DNA of 58,555 nt from Streptomyces sp. CBMA29 (GTDB lineage Bacteria > Actinomycetota > Actinomycetes > Streptomycetales > Streptomycetaceae), in contig NZ_MECL01000177.1 in NCBI RefSeq assembly GCF_014596445.1, forward strand, positions 1 to 58,555. The letters are read 5' to 3'. Every line of letters starts with the position of its first letter. Position 1 is the first letter of the stretch. The position numbers were made by a program, and so were the translations under genes. Shown here one piece after another: positions 50,347 through 58,555 of this stretch. Under the pieces are notes generated by a model. The model was not told where the DNA came from and made no database searches. It worked only from the letters and a program-made list of their open reading frames with translations.

Positions 50347-51785
50347 GATTCGTTCGTTCCGTCGGCGGGGGCGCCGAACCACTTCGGCATCAGGGCGCGC
50401 AGTTCCGCCTGGTCCTCGCCGACCCACGCCACATGGCCGTCCGGGCGCAACAGGACGGCGGGCACGTCCAGTTCCTCGCTGACGTCGATCACGTGGTCGA
50501 CCCGGTCCGCCCACCCGTCGACCGAGAGCGCGCCGGTCCGGTCGAGCAGCAGACCGCGCCCCTGGTGCATCAGCCCGTAAAGGTGGCCGCGCTTCAACTC
50601 CACGTCCCGCAGGCGCCGTCCGAGCAGTTCGTGCCCCTCACCGAAGTCGTAGCGGATGCCGATCGCGGTGATCTTCTCGATCAGATACGTGTTGACGTTC
50701 TCGAACTCGGCCAGCTCCGACAGCAGTCGGCGCACCGCCATGGCTCCCGGCTCCGTGGACATCAGCTCCATCTGGGCGCGGGTGTTGTCCAGTACGGCGG
50801 CGGCCACCGGTCGCCGTTCGGTCTCGTAGGTGTCCAACAGCCCTTCCGGGGCCCAGCCGTTGATGGCGGCGGCCAGCTTCCAGCCGAGGTTGAACGCGTC
50901 CTGCACGCCGAGGTTGAGGCCCTGGCCGCCGGTCGGCGGGTGGATGTGCGCCGCGTCCCCCGCCAGCAGCGCCCGGCCCACGCGGTAGCTGTCCGCCAGG
51001 CGGGTCGTGTCGCCGAACCGCGACAGCGAACGCGGTGAGTGCACGCCGAAGTCGGTGCCGCCGAACGCCGTCAGCCGCTCCTTGAAGTCCTCCAGCGTCG
51101 GCGGGACCGCCCGGTCCTCGGAGACGCCCTTCGCGGGCACGACCACCCGGTACATCCCGTCACCGAGGGGCATCGCCCCGAAGCGCTTCTCGGTCTTGCG
51201 CACCTCGGCCGTCACGGCCGCCAACGTCTCCTGGTCGACGTCCAGTTCCATCTCGCCGATCAGCGTCTCCACCCTGCTCGGCTCCCCCGGGAACCCGATG
51301 CCGAGCAGTCTGCGCACCGTGCTCCGGCCGCCGTCGCACCCCACGAGATACCGCGACCGCAGCCGCGACCCGTCCGCCAGTCGCGCCGTCACCCCCTCGT
51401 CGTCCTGGCTCAGCCCCACGACCTCGCAGCCGCGCCTGAACTCCACGCCGAGCTCCAGCGCGTGCTCGGTCAGCAGCCGTTCGGTGACCGTCTGGAAGAT
51501 CCCCAGCACATATCCGTGCGCGGTATCCAGCCGCTGCGGCCACTGCCTGCCGATCCCCCCGAAGAATCCCCCGACCCGGTGCTGCGTCCCCAGCGCCAGG
51601 AACCGCTCCAGCAGCCCGCGCTGGTCCATGATCTCGATGCTCCGCGCGTGCAGCCCCAGCGCCCGCACCAACGACGCCGCTCCCGCCTCCCGCTCCAGCA
51701 CCACCACGTCCACGCCCTGCAACCGCAGCTCGCTCGCCAGCATCAACCCCGTCGGCCCACTGCCGACGACGGTCACGTCCACCAT
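50325..51785 (-). CDS. rox: FAD-dependent rifampicin monooxygenase (Rox-like)
   Basis: 486 residues. Class A flavoprotein hydroxylase with GSGPTGLML (FAD-binding GxGxxG), GCDGGRSTVRRLLG (DG motif) and LLAGDAAHIHPPTGGQGLNLG (GD motif). The stretches EIMDQRGLLERFL, TDFGVHSPRSLSRFG and VLLRPDGHVAWVG are those I associate with Rox enzymes of Nocardia and Streptomyces, which hydroxylate rifamycins and inactivate them. A rifamycin-associated element is placed 83 bases upstream, which independently supports the call. It is the chromosomal, intrinsic type rather than part of a mobile cassette. Confidence 0.85.
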   Translation of the reverse strand: MVDVTVVGSGPTGLMLASELRLQGVDVVVLEREAGAASLVRALGLHARSIEIMDQRGLLERFLALGTQHRVGGFFGGIGRQWPQRLDTAHGYVLGIFQTVTERLLTEHALELGVEFRRGCEVVGLSQDDEGVTARLADGSRLRSRYLVGCDGGRSTVRRLLGIGFPGEPSRVETLIGEMELDVDQETLAAVTAEVRKTEKRFGAMPLGDGMYRVVVPAKGVSEDRAVPPTLEDFKERLTAFGGTDFGVHSPRSLSRFGDTTRLADSYRVGRALLAGDAAHIHPPTGGQGLNLGVQDAFNLGWKLAAAINGWAPEGLLDTYETERRPVAAAVLDNTRAQMELMSTEPGAMAVRRLLSELAEFENVNTYLIEKITAIGIRYDFGEGHELLGRRLRDVELKRGHLYGLMHQGRGLLLDRTGALSVDGWADRVDHVIDVSEELDVPAVLLRPDGHVAWVGEDQAELRALMPKWFGAPADGTNESQAGSAR

Positions 51786-52345
51786 CAGATGTCCCCGTCC
51801 ACAAAGCCGTGCATTCCGCCAGATTCACCGCACCTCTGGCCTCCGGCCGCCCATTGTGCGACCCCAGGGGGCCCTTGCCGCAAGCCCCCCCATGCGCTAT
51901 AGCTTGGAAATGCAGGAGGCCGCGTCTTCTTCCCGGCCCAGCGTGGTGCACGGCCCCCGACGAGGGGCCATCGTCATTTCCAGGGGCGACCGGGCGACCG
52001 GCCACGGGCCGCCGGCCCGAGCCCGGACAGCGACGGCCCCGCCAGGACCGCTCCTCAAGGCGCGCCGCCGCCACGACGTGTCGCGCAAGTCCCCCGCACC
52101 CCTTCGGGTCCCCGCACAAGTCTTGCGCGAGCGCGGGAACGGAGGCCGCACCTCCAGGCGCTCAACGCACCGCGCAGGCAGTGGCTGTCCCACGGGGTGG
52201 GCGGGGGTTGCGCGGGCCGGGGACGGAGTTGGAGGATCGGACAAGACATCCGATGACCGTTCCCACCGGGTGCCCAACCGATGACCGAGCCCCGGCCCGG
52301 GGCAGGCCGCCCAGAGGCGACCGGAGAACAAATGGGAGTACCCAA
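51786..52345. other. 560-base intergenic region between rox and the FAH-family gene
   Basis: Besides the element at 51868-51888 it holds an inverted repeat TCGCGCAAG (52081-52089) and CTTGCGCGA (52122-52130), with two direct copies of CCCCGCAC between the arms; this could be a leader hairpin or operator. No convincing ORF or RNA gene was seen; the open frames here lack coding character. Confidence 0.6.
51868..51888 (-). promoter_or_regulatory. Rifamycin-associated element (RAE) upstream of rox
   Basis: On the minus strand the 21-mer is GGGGCTTGCGGCAAGG plus GCCCC, one base longer than the published RAE inverted repeat GGGGCTTGCGGCAAGGCCCC found upstream of rifamycin-inactivating genes. It contains TTGCGG as a possible -35, with CACAAT 19 bases on as a possible -10. 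Confidence 0.82.
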
Positions 52346-53200
52346 GTGAAGCTGCTGCGAGTCGGCCCCGCCGGGGCGGAGCGCCCGGCCCTGCTCGACG
52401 GAGACGGTGTACTGCGCGACCTGAGCGGTCTGGTGACCGACATCGACGGGAAGCTCCTCGCCGATGCGGCGGCGCTCACCGCGGTCGCGGAAGCCGCGGC
52501 CGACGGCTCGCTGCCGTCGCTCGACCAGTCGCTTCGGGTCGGCCCGCCGCTCTCCCGGATCGGCAAGGTCGTCTGCATCGGGCTCAACTACCACGACCAC
52601 GCGGCCGAGACCGGCGCCCAGGCGCCGAGCGAGCCCGTCGTGTTCATGAAGGCCCCGGACACGGTCGTCGGCCCCGACGACACGGTGCTGGTGCCGCGCG
52701 GCAGCGAAAAGACCGACTGGGAAGTGGAGTTGGCCGTCGTCATCGGCCGCGAACTGCGCTACGCCGCCTCGCACGAGGAGGCGCTGGCCGCCGTCGCGGG
52801 GTACACCATCGCGCACGACGTCTCCGAGCGCGCGTTCCAGATCGAACGCGGCGGCCAGTGGGACAAGGGCAAGAACTGCGAGACCTTCAACCCCCTCGGG
52901 CCCTGGCTCGTCACCGCCGACGAGGTCCCCGACCCGCAGGCCCTGAGCCTCCGACTCTGGGTCAACGGCGAGTTGAAGCAGGACGGCTCCACCGCGAGCC
53001 AGATCTTCCCCGTCGCCGAAGTCGTCCGCTATCTCAGCCACTTCATGACGCTCTACCCCGGCGACGTCATCAACACCGGCACCCCCGCCGGTGTGGCGAT
53101 GGGCCAGCCCGAGCCCAAGCCGTACCTCCGGCCAGGCGATGTCGTCGAACTGAGCATCGACGGACTCGGCACGCAGCGCCAGCAGTTCAAGTCGGCCTGA
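52346..53200 (+). CDS. Fumarylacetoacetate hydrolase (FAH)-family protein
   Basis: 284 residues from the GTG at 52346, with GGGAG upstream. The FAH fold starts at about residue 70 with KVVCIGLNYHDHAAE. The metal-binding acids are in DWEVELAVVIG and SERAFQ, followed by GKNCETFNPLGPW and NTGTPAGVAMG. Members cleave or decarboxylate 2-oxo acids (fumarylpyruvate, acylpyruvate, oxaloacetate). The specific substrate is not evident, and no aromatic catabolic genes are adjacent. It overlaps the convergent module B gene by 14 bases. Confidence 0.92.
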   Translation: MKLLRVGPAGAERPALLDGDGVLRDLSGLVTDIDGKLLADAAALTAVAEAAADGSLPSLDQSLRVGPPLSRIGKVVCIGLNYHDHAAETGAQAPSEPVVFMKAPDTVVGPDDTVLVPRGSEKTDWEVELAVVIGRELRYAASHEEALAAVAGYTIAHDVSERAFQIERGGQWDKGKNCETFNPLGPWLVTADEVPDPQALSLRLWVNGELKQDGSTASQIFPVAEVVRYLSHFMTLYPGDVINTGTPAGVAMGQPEPKPYLRPGDVVELSIDGLGTQRQQFKSA

Positions 53201-53702
53201 TCGCTTGCGGCGCGCTCCCTCCCGCGAGACGCGCGGGAGGGTCTGAGGCCCAGGCGTCTCGGGCGGCGACAAGAGCGGGACGCACCTCGCGGTCAAGGCG
53301 GTCGGCCTGCGCGCGCAGAAGGGCGATGACCTCCGAAAGCCCCGCAGGGTCGAGGTCGTTCACCCACCAGTCGTCAACGATCAGCAGGTCCACGACCGGA
53401 ACACACGGCGCGGGAGCCTCGGCATAGGGGGTGCAGCGCATGAATCCGCTCAGCACCCACTGCTCGGCGGCGTCCGAACCGTTGGCGAACCCCACCCGCA
53501 TCCGCTGACCGTCGAACGGCACCCGATGACTGATGTCGGCCAGCACGACCGATAACCGGCTCAGCGGCACCGAGCCACTGGGATCGTCCTCGGCCCACGC
53601 GGGCAGATGACCGGTAACGGCGGTCCGCCCCGCCACCACCACCCACGTCCGGCCGGACCGCGCTTCTGCGTCGGCGTCAACGACGGCCCCGAGCGCGCTC
53701 AC
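53187..53702 (-). CDS. Conserved actinobacterial protein, DUF6907-like (module B)
   Basis: 171 residues from the GTG at 53702, overlapping the ATPase stop (GTGA), exactly as in module A. It shares the WVVVAGRTAVTGHLPAWAED start, the LSVVLADISH strand, the Cys-containing FMRCTPYAEAP segment and a helical C-terminus with the 32475 protein. Function unknown; the repeated pairing with an RsbW-like ATPase is the main clue. Confidence 0.75.
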   Translation of the reverse strand: MSALGAVVDADAEARSGRTWVVVAGRTAVTGHLPAWAEDDPSGSVPLSRLSVVLADISHRVPFDGQRMRVGFANGSDAAEQWVLSGFMRCTPYAEAPAPCVPVVDLLIVDDWWVNDLDPAGLSEVIALLRAQADRLDREVRPALVAARDAWASDPPARLAGGSAPQAIRPT

Positions 53703-54175
53703 CGGCCCGCCACCTCTCCGTCGGCACACCCGACGACCGCCCACACCCGTTTTCCGACCCCGTCCCGCTCACTGACACCCCACCGGGAACCGGTCAGCGA
53801 GTCCACCAGCGCGAGACCGTATCCGGACTCCGCATCGGCGGAAGGCTCCTGGAGCACAGGCCAGACCTCACTCGCATCATGCACTTCGATCCGAACCCCG
53901 CCGTCCGACGTCGGCTCGTACCGTGTCTCGATCTTCCGGTCACGCGGCGCATACCGAACCGCATTGGTGAAAAGCTCGGACAGCACCAACTCGGCCGTCT
54001 CCGCCAGCCCGCCCAGCCCCCACCCACCCAACTCCCTCCGCAGGTCACTCCTGGCCTCGGCCACCCACCGCGGGTTACGCGTCCACCGCTTCACCAGCCG
54101 CGTACCCTCCACGTCTTCCTGGCTGCCTGTGTGCCCCTCCGAAACGCCCTGCGCTGACGTTGCCTCGTCCGTCAT
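53699..54175 (-). CDS. RsbW-like ATP-binding protein (HATPase_c), module B
   Basis: 158 residues from the ATG at 54175, preceded by GGTGGGGG. N-box SELFTNAVRYA, VHDASEVWPVLQ and the glycine loop SGYGLALVDSL are all present, and the C-terminus WGVSERDGVGKRVWAV parallels the module A protein (WGVSDREGVGKMVWAV). It is expected to bind ATP and act on a regulator or sigma/anti-sigma partner. It is divergent from the XRE-TPR regulator with 163 bases between starts. Confidence 0.88.
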   Translation of the reverse strand: MTDEATSAQGVSEGHTGSQEDVEGTRLVKRWTRNPRWVAEARSDLRRELGGWGLGGLAETAELVLSELFTNAVRYAPRDRKIETRYEPTSDGGVRIEVHDASEVWPVLQEPSADAESGYGLALVDSLTGSRWGVSERDGVGKRVWAVVGCADGEVAGR

Positions 54176-54338
54176 GGGTTCGCCCCCACCTAATTGCGGT
54201 TGTCTTGGCTAGACCAAAGCGGGCGGGCGCTGGCGTCAGCCAAACTTGATGCACGTAACGCATGCGCACATTCGCGATGCGCATACGGGGACGGCGGTCT
54301 CAGCGATCACGGACGTACCGTCCGGGAAAGCGGAACGA
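54176..54338. promoter_or_regulatory. Divergent promoter region of module B
   Basis: Two copies of ATGCGCA (54262-54268 and 54277-54283), each containing the self-complementary TGCGCA and spaced 15 bases, form a candidate operator between the ATPase and regulator genes. A TTGGCTAGACCAA sequence (54205-54217) is similar to a dre but one base short. Confidence 0.4.
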
Positions 54339-55607
54339 ATGAACTGGTCGAAGCAAGCGATCCGCGATGCCTCTAGAGGGGGAAACTACGGGCGCGTCAT
54401 CCAACTCGCTCGCAGGGACTTGCGGATCACTCAGCGGCAGCTCGGTGAAGGATGCGGCATCACACAATCTGCTGTCTCACGACTCGAATCACGGGCAGCG
54501 GGACCGTACGACATGAGCATCCTTGCGAAGGCAGCCACATATCTGGACATGCCTCGACGGTTAGTCGGTCTCGCCGACACGTCGGCGGCAGGAGCCACAT
54601 CGCGCACGGATGGAACAGATCAAGTGGAACGCCGAGGATTCCTTGCGGGAGCGGCAGCGGTGGCGACCGCACCGGCTCTCGCTTCCCTGTCGGGACGCCA
54701 GCGCCATGCGGAGTCAGGACAGGCAGCAACCCTGAGAGTCGCAACTACCGCGTTCCGCCGCATGGATGGCGCGACTTCGTCGCGGCAGCTCTCCGAAGTG
54801 GTACTCGCCCACCTTCGGCTGATCCATAGTGTCGCGGCTGACGCCGAGGACGAGGCGCAGAGGGTGCGGCTCGCCGCAGTCGGCAGCGAGGCGGCGAGCT
54901 TGGCAGGTTGGCTCAGTTGGGACATGGGAGACGCCGGATCAGCGCGTACGTGGTACGGATCGGCGATCAAGGCGGCCAAGCGGTCGGGGAACAACTTGCT
55001 TGCCTCGTACCAGATTGGCAGCCTCGCGCAGATGGAGGCGGACACGGGCAATGCCGCACAGGCCCTGGCCCTCGTTCACACCGCACGACGACACCTAGGT
55101 TCCGACGCGATAGCAATCGCCGACTCCTGGTTGGGCACCGTAGAGGCTCTGGCCCACGCTGCGGCGGGAGATGAGCGGTCGTGCGATCGGGCTCTCGTCA
55201 GGAGCCGAGAAGGGGTGGCGCGTATCTCGGCAGAGGAACCGCCGCCCTGGCCCTGGGTTTTCACGTTCAACGAGTCCAAGGTTGCCGCATCCCGCCTCGC
55301 GTGCGGAGCAAGGCTCGGTCTACCGTCATGGGTCTTCGAAACTGACGACGAAACAGCTCTGGTTGCCGCAGCCTCACACCCCAAACAACGCGCCATCTTG
55401 CAACTCGACCTCGCTACAGGCCATTTGGTTAACGGTCGACTAGAAGCGGGATACCTACTTGCCACGCGGGCAGTCGAGACTGGGCTACGGTATCGCTCCG
55501 GTCGCGTAGTCGAGCGAGCACGGGTCTTCCGTCGCGCGTACTCATCGAAGACGCCGCCTCGGGTGGTCCGTGACTTCGATGAGCGACTGCACGGCGCATA
55601 CCTGTGA
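54339..55607 (+). CDS. XRE-family HTH regulator with TPR domain (module B)
   Basis: 422 residues from the ATG at 54339 (upstream ATG codons lack a ribosome-binding site). A clear XRE helix-turn-helix (QLARRDLRITQRQLGEGCGI, TQSAVSRLE, about 17-60) precedes the stretch ERRGFLAGAAAVATAPALAS. The RRGFL part looks like a Tat motif, but in this regulator family it is a normal linker. A helical TPR-like part follows to the end (AGWLSWDMGDAGSARTWYGS, LASYQIGSLAQMEADTGNAA). Base composition is less GC-rich than the neighbourhood. It is likely a regulator of the divergent ATPase pair and of the SLOG-like gene 16 bases downstream. Confidence 0.85.
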   Translation: MNWSKQAIRDASRGGNYGRVIQLARRDLRITQRQLGEGCGITQSAVSRLESRAAGPYDMSILAKAATYLDMPRRLVGLADTSAAGATSRTDGTDQVERRGFLAGAAAVATAPALASLSGRQRHAESGQAATLRVATTAFRRMDGATSSRQLSEVVLAHLRLIHSVAADAEDEAQRVRLAAVGSEAASLAGWLSWDMGDAGSARTWYGSAIKAAKRSGNNLLASYQIGSLAQMEADTGNAAQALALVHTARRHLGSDAIAIADSWLGTVEALAHAAAGDERSCDRALVRSREGVARISAEEPPPWPWVFTFNESKVAASRLACGARLGLPSWVFETDDETALVAAASHPKQRAILQLDLATGHLVNGRLEAGYLLATRAVETGLRYRSGRVVERARVFRRAYSSKTPPRVVRDFDERLHGAYL

Positions 55608-55623
55608 TCAGGAGGGAAACCAG

Positions 55624-56100
55624 ATGCGCGTAGGAATAACGGGACACCGAGGCTTGACCGGGCAGTCGGCGAGCCTCGTCAAGGCGGCGATCCTCGATAC
55701 GGTGACGACGTTTCCCGCCGAGGAACTCATCGGAGTGTCGTGCATCGCCGACGGCCCCGACGCCTGGTTCGCCGAGGCGATCCTCGAACACGGCGGCCAC
55801 CTCGAAGTGGTCATCCCTTCCGAGGACTATCGGGACGCCCTTCCTGAGTGGCACCACCTCACGTACGACGCCCTTCTGAACCGCGCGTCAGAGGTTCACG
55901 CTACGGGTTTGGCCCACTCGAACTCCCAGGCTCACATGACTGGCAGCGAGATCCTCGTGGGCTTGGTCGACCAGGTGATTGCCGTATGGGACGGTCAGCC
56001 AGCGCGCGGCTACGGCGGCACCGCCGATGTCGTCCGCTACGCGGAAAGCAACGGAGTGACTGTTCAGATTCTGTGGCCAGCGGGAGCCACCCGAGACTGA
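55624..56100 (+). CDS. SLOG-like nucleotide-ligand-binding protein (module B)
   Basis: 158 residues from the ATG at 55624, with AGGAGGGAAA upstream. It starts MRVGITGHRGLTG, has CIADGPDAWFAEAILEHGGH and LEVVIPSEDY, and ends with a conserved-looking ILVGLVDQVIAVWDGQPARG then GGTADVVRYAE. This order (Rossmann strand, GHR turn, DGxD segment, VIAVWDG-GGT) is that of the SLOG/YpsA/DprA superfamily, which binds nucleotide-derived ligands. It is co-transcribed with the XRE-TPR regulator. A role in sensing or processing a nucleotide signal is inferred from the fold. Confidence 0.6.
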   Translation: MRVGITGHRGLTGQSASLVKAAILDTVTTFPAEELIGVSCIADGPDAWFAEAILEHGGHLEVVIPSEDYRDALPEWHHLTYDALLNRASEVHATGLAHSNSQAHMTGSEILVGLVDQVIAVWDGQPARGYGGTADVVRYAESNGVTVQILWPAGATRD

Positions 56101-56316
56101 CCCCCTGCGACGCGACCCACAAGCATTCTCAGGTCGAGCCAGCTCGGGGCGGGACAGCGGGGAACTGGGGGCAGCTGACCGCGCCACCGCTGTGGCTGAG
56201 CGCGCGGTTCCTCAGCTGGCTACCGCTGGGAGGTGTCCCCAGCGCCCCTTGAAAGATCGGCCAGCCACCCTGGCAGGAGAACCGCACGGGCCGGGCCCCG
56301 GAGAGGGGCGCGACCC

Positions 56317-57219
56317 CTAGCGGGAGGCGGTGGACTGGAGGGTGCCCCAGAGGATGAGGCGGTAGCGGGAGGTGAATTCGGGAGTGCAGGTGGTGAGCGT
56401 GATGTAGTGCGCGGCCCCGCGCATCCTGGCGGAGGAGTGGACGGAGCTGTAGGGGATGGGCGCGATGACGGTGCCGTCGGAGGCATACGTCTCGGGAAGG
56501 ACCTGGCGGATCACGTACGTGTAGCGGTAGGCGGCCGTCTCGACCTCGACGGTGTCGCCGACCCGGAGCCGGTTGATGTAGCGGAAGGGCTCGCCGTGGG
56601 TGTTGCGGTGCCCGGCGAGGGCGAAGTTGCCGGTGGCGCCGGGTCCCGCGGTGCCGGGGTAGTGGCCGACGTAACCGTGGTTGAGGATCGCGGACTTGCT
56701 GATGCCCTCGGCGATCGGCGCGGTGATCCCGATCCGGGGAATGTGGATGACGGCGAAGGCCAGATCGCGGGTGCCGCCCTTCGAGGAGGGCGGCGGCGCG
56801 GAGGCGGAGGAGGCCGGGCCGCTCGGCGTGACGGCCGGATCGTCACTCGGCGCGCCGGCCCCCGGCAAGGGCGCCGCGGGCGAAGGGGAAGGCGACGGCG
56901 TGCCCCAACTGCGTTCCAGCGCGGCGACTTCGCGCCGGGCCGCCGCGTGCGCCTGCACGTTGGTCCACCACAACTGGTGGACGACGAGCAGGAGTACGAG
57001 AACCCCGGCGGTCATGGCCAGTTCGGCCGCCGCCCACAGCAGCCGCCCGGTCGGCGAGCGCCGCGGACGGGGCCCGCGGCCGTAACCGGGGCCGTACGCC
57101 TGCCCGTAGCGGCGGCCGTAGCCGCGCCCGTAGGCGACCACGCGCCGCCGCCGGGGCGGGCCCGACCCCCGCCTGGACGTCGCACCCCGCCGATCACGCC
57201 GTATCTGACGAACCGTCAC
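56317..57219 (-). CDS. Class E sortase
   Basis: 300 residues from the GTG at 57219. An Arg/Gly/Tyr-rich cytoplasmic N-terminus with a repeated YGRGYG-like unit is followed by one membrane helix (about 66-84), a Pro/Ser linker and the sortase domain. The catalytic residues are His in LAGHRNTHGEPF, Cys in ITLTTCTPEF and the following Arg in SRYRLILWG. Class E sortases in Streptomyces anchor LAXTG proteins such as long chaplins during aerial growth. No LAXTG substrate is encoded beside it. Confidence 0.9.
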   Translation of the reverse strand: MTVRQIRRDRRGATSRRGSGPPRRRRVVAYGRGYGRRYGQAYGPGYGRGPRPRRSPTGRLLWAAAELAMTAGVLVLLLVVHQLWWTNVQAHAAARREVAALERSWGTPSPSPSPAAPLPGAGAPSDDPAVTPSGPASSASAPPPSSKGGTRDLAFAVIHIPRIGITAPIAEGISKSAILNHGYVGHYPGTAGPGATGNFALAGHRNTHGEPFRYINRLRVGDTVEVETAAYRYTYVIRQVLPETYASDGTVIAPIPYSSVHSSARMRGAAHYITLTTCTPEFTSRYRLILWGTLQSTASR

Positions 57220-57252
57220 ATCGGCAACGATACGGCGGTACGGCGCCGCCCG

Positions 57253-58555
57253 TCAGCCCCCCGCGAGGCGGGAGATGGCGAAGATGGCCAGGCCCGCGAG
57301 GGCGCCGACGACGGTGCCGTTGATCCGGATGAACTGGAGGTCGCGGCCGACGTGGTTCTCGATCTTGCGGGACGTCTGGTCGGCGTCCCAGCCCGCGACG
57401 GTCTCGGAGATCAGCGAGGTGATCTCGTCACGGTAGGTGGTGACGAGATACGTGGCGGCGTCCTCCAGCCAGACGTCGACCTTCTCCTGGAGCCGCGGGT
57501 CGGTGGCCAGCTTGCGGCCGAGCGACAGCAGGGAGGCGCGGGCGCGCATCCGCAGCTCGCTGCGCTCGTCCTCGGCGGCGGCGACCATCATCGTGCGCAC
57601 CGCGCCCCACACGGACGCGATGAGATCCTGCACCTCGCCGCGCGCCAGCAGGTCCCTCTTCAGCCGCTCGACGCGGGCACGGGTGTCCGGGTCGGACTGG
57701 AGCTCGACGGCGAAGTCGCCGAGGAAGCGGTCGACGGCGCCGCGCGCCGGGTGACCGGGGGAATCGCGCATCTCGGTGACGAAGCGCAGCAGTTCCTTGT
57801 AGACCCGCTCGCCGACCTTGCGGTCCACGAAGCGCGGGGTCCAGCCGGGGGCTCCGCCCTGCACCGCGTCCATGACGGAGTCGCCGTGCTCGACCAGCCA
57901 GTCGTGCGCGCGGACGCAGACCAGGTCGACCATACGGCGGTGGCCGCCGTCGGCGACGATCCGCTCCAGCATCTTGCCGAGCCCCGGCGCGACCTCCTGG
58001 GCCTCCGCGCGCCGGGTGATCGCCTCGCTGACCACGGCCTGCACGTCGGAGTCGCGCAGCACCGTGAACATGCCGCGCAGCGCGGCGGCGGCCTGCTCGG
58101 TGACCTTGTCGGCGTTGGCGGGCTCCGACAGCCAGCCGCCGAGCCGGGTGCCGATGCCGACCGCCCGCAGCCGGGTGCGGACGACCTCGGCCGACAGGAA
58201 GTTCTCGCCGACGAAGTCGCCGAGGCTGGCGCCCAGCGCGTCCTTCTTGGTCGGGATGATCGCGGTGTGCGGGATCGGCAGGCCCAGCGGGCGGCGGAAG
58301 AGCGCGGTGACCGCGAACCAGTCGGCGAGCGCGCCGACCATGCCCGCCTCAGCGGCGGCGGCCACGTAACCGGCCCAGCCGCCCGCGCCCCGCGAGTCCG
58401 CCCACTTCGCGAGCGCGTAGACGACGGTCGCGACCAGCAGGAAGCCGGTCGCGATCAGCTTCATCCGGCGCAGGCCCCTGTGGCGCTCCTCCTCGGCCGC
58501 GGCGCCGCCGGGCGCGTCGGCCAGTCCGCCGCGCGGTGCGGGCCGCCCGCGCGGT
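57253..58555 (-). CDS. DUF445-family membrane-associated protein, 5'-truncated by the window edge
   Basis: At least 434 residues; the frame stays open past the ATG at 58464 to the end of the window (LADAPGGAAAEEERHRGLRR before that Met), and related proteins begin with such a stretch, so the start is outside. Membrane segments lie at the N-terminus (LIATGFLLVATVVYALA) and C-terminus (VVGALAGLAIFAIS). Between them is the DUF445 body (AGMVGALADWFAVTALFRRP, GLPIPHTAIIPTKKD). Function unknown across the family. Confidence 0.9.
   Translation of the reverse strand, partial: PRGRPAPRGGLADAPGGAAAEEERHRGLRRMKLIATGFLLVATVVYALAKWADSRGAGGWAGYVAAAAEAGMVGALADWFAVTALFRRPLGLPIPHTAIIPTKKDALGASLGDFVGENFLSAEVVRTRLRAVGIGTRLGGWLSEPANADKVTEQAAAALRGMFTVLRDSDVQAVVSEAITRRAEAQEVAPGLGKMLERIVADGGHRRMVDLVCVRAHDWLVEHGDSVMDAVQGGAPGWTPRFVDRKVGERVYKELLRFVTEMRDSPGHPARGAVDRFLGDFAVELQSDPDTRARVERLKRDLLARGEVQDLIASVWGAVRTMMVAAAEDERSELRMRARASLLSLGRKLATDPRLQEKVDVWLEDAATYLVTTYRDEITSLISETVAGWDADQTSRKIENHVGRDLQFIRINGTVVGALAGLAIFAISRLAGG

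Noticed and set aside
50325..53200. Aromatic catabolic cluster of monooxygenase plus FAH-family enzyme
   Set aside because: The two genes are on opposite strands 560 bases apart and the monooxygenase matches rifampicin-type enzymes with an RAE; no other ring-cleavage genes are nearby.
54205..54217. dre-like TTGGCTAGACCAA in the module B promoter
   Set aside because: One base shorter than the dre core, so the dyad is broken, and there is no amino-sugar context.
54630..54700. Tat signal in the module B regulator (RRGFL...)
   Set aside because: It follows an intracellular XRE DNA-binding domain; this motif is a frequent linker in such Streptomyces regulators.
1..58555. Secondary-metabolite gene cluster
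   Set aside because: No polyketide, peptide synthetase, terpene or RiPP core enzymes were seen; the luciferase-like and FAD enzymes stand alone.

Overview
The window is 58.6 kb of very GC-rich actinomycete chromosome, most probably Streptomyces or a close relative. Pointers are the codon bias, frequent GTG starts with four-base GTGA/ATGA gene overlaps, the secreted chitinase with DasR-type operators, GGDEF/EAL, GAF-ANTAR, class E and F sortases, and a family of RsbW-like ATPase and TPR-type regulators. No integrase, IS transposase, phage gene or CRISPR array was seen. The first and last genes run off the window edges.

Layout. 1-3.5 kb: an operon-like run of a partial hypothetical, a superfamily-1 helicase-like ATPase, a small unknown protein and a primase/polymerase-like protein. 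3.6-10.9 kb: an envelope-charge locus with tRNA-Lys(CTT), two MprF/LysX-type genes (one fused to lysyl-tRNA synthetase) and a lipoprotein polysaccharide deacetylase, then OsmC. 11.4-20.7 kb: two tandem M6 proteases, a PAS-GGDEF-EAL protein, a GH18 chitinase, a luciferase-like oxidoreductase and a divergent IclR regulator. 20.8-25 kb: two more identical tRNA-Lys(CTT) genes flanking a large secreted subtilisin.

25-38.6 kb: the Mrp Na+/H+ antiporter, split in two. mrpA(B), mrpC and mrpD (25.1-30.4 kb) are separated from mrpE, mrpF and mrpG (37.3-38.6 kb) by about 6.9 kb. That insert carries regulatory module A (TPR regulator, RsbW-like ATPase, a small conserved protein, an adenosylhomocysteinase-like NAD-binding protein and a Nudix hydrolase) plus a pentapeptide-repeat protein and an M1 peptidase. 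A SpoIIE/PP2C phosphatase overlaps the end of mrpG.

39.7-52 kb: FAD/Fe-S dehydrogenase, GAF-ANTAR protein, a class F sortase with a serine-rich wall protein, a NagD-like phosphatase, a solute-binding-protein remnant, a ROK regulator divergent from a Gfo/Idh oxidoreductase across a perfect palindrome, and a rifampicin monooxygenase preceded by a rifamycin-associated element. 52.3-58.5 kb: a fumarylacetoacetate-hydrolase-family protein, regulatory module B (a second small protein/ATPase pair divergent from an XRE-TPR regulator and a SLOG-like protein), a class E sortase and a partial DUF445 protein.

The most system-like signal is the repetition of the same architecture in modules A and B. In each, an overlapping ATPase/small-protein pair is transcribed away from an HTH-TPR regulator, and the cargo looks nucleotide-related (SAHH-like plus Nudix in A, SLOG-like in B). 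A second theme is an unusual density of short in-frame or intergenic tandem repeats (units of 7, 12, 14, 15, 16 and 18 bp).
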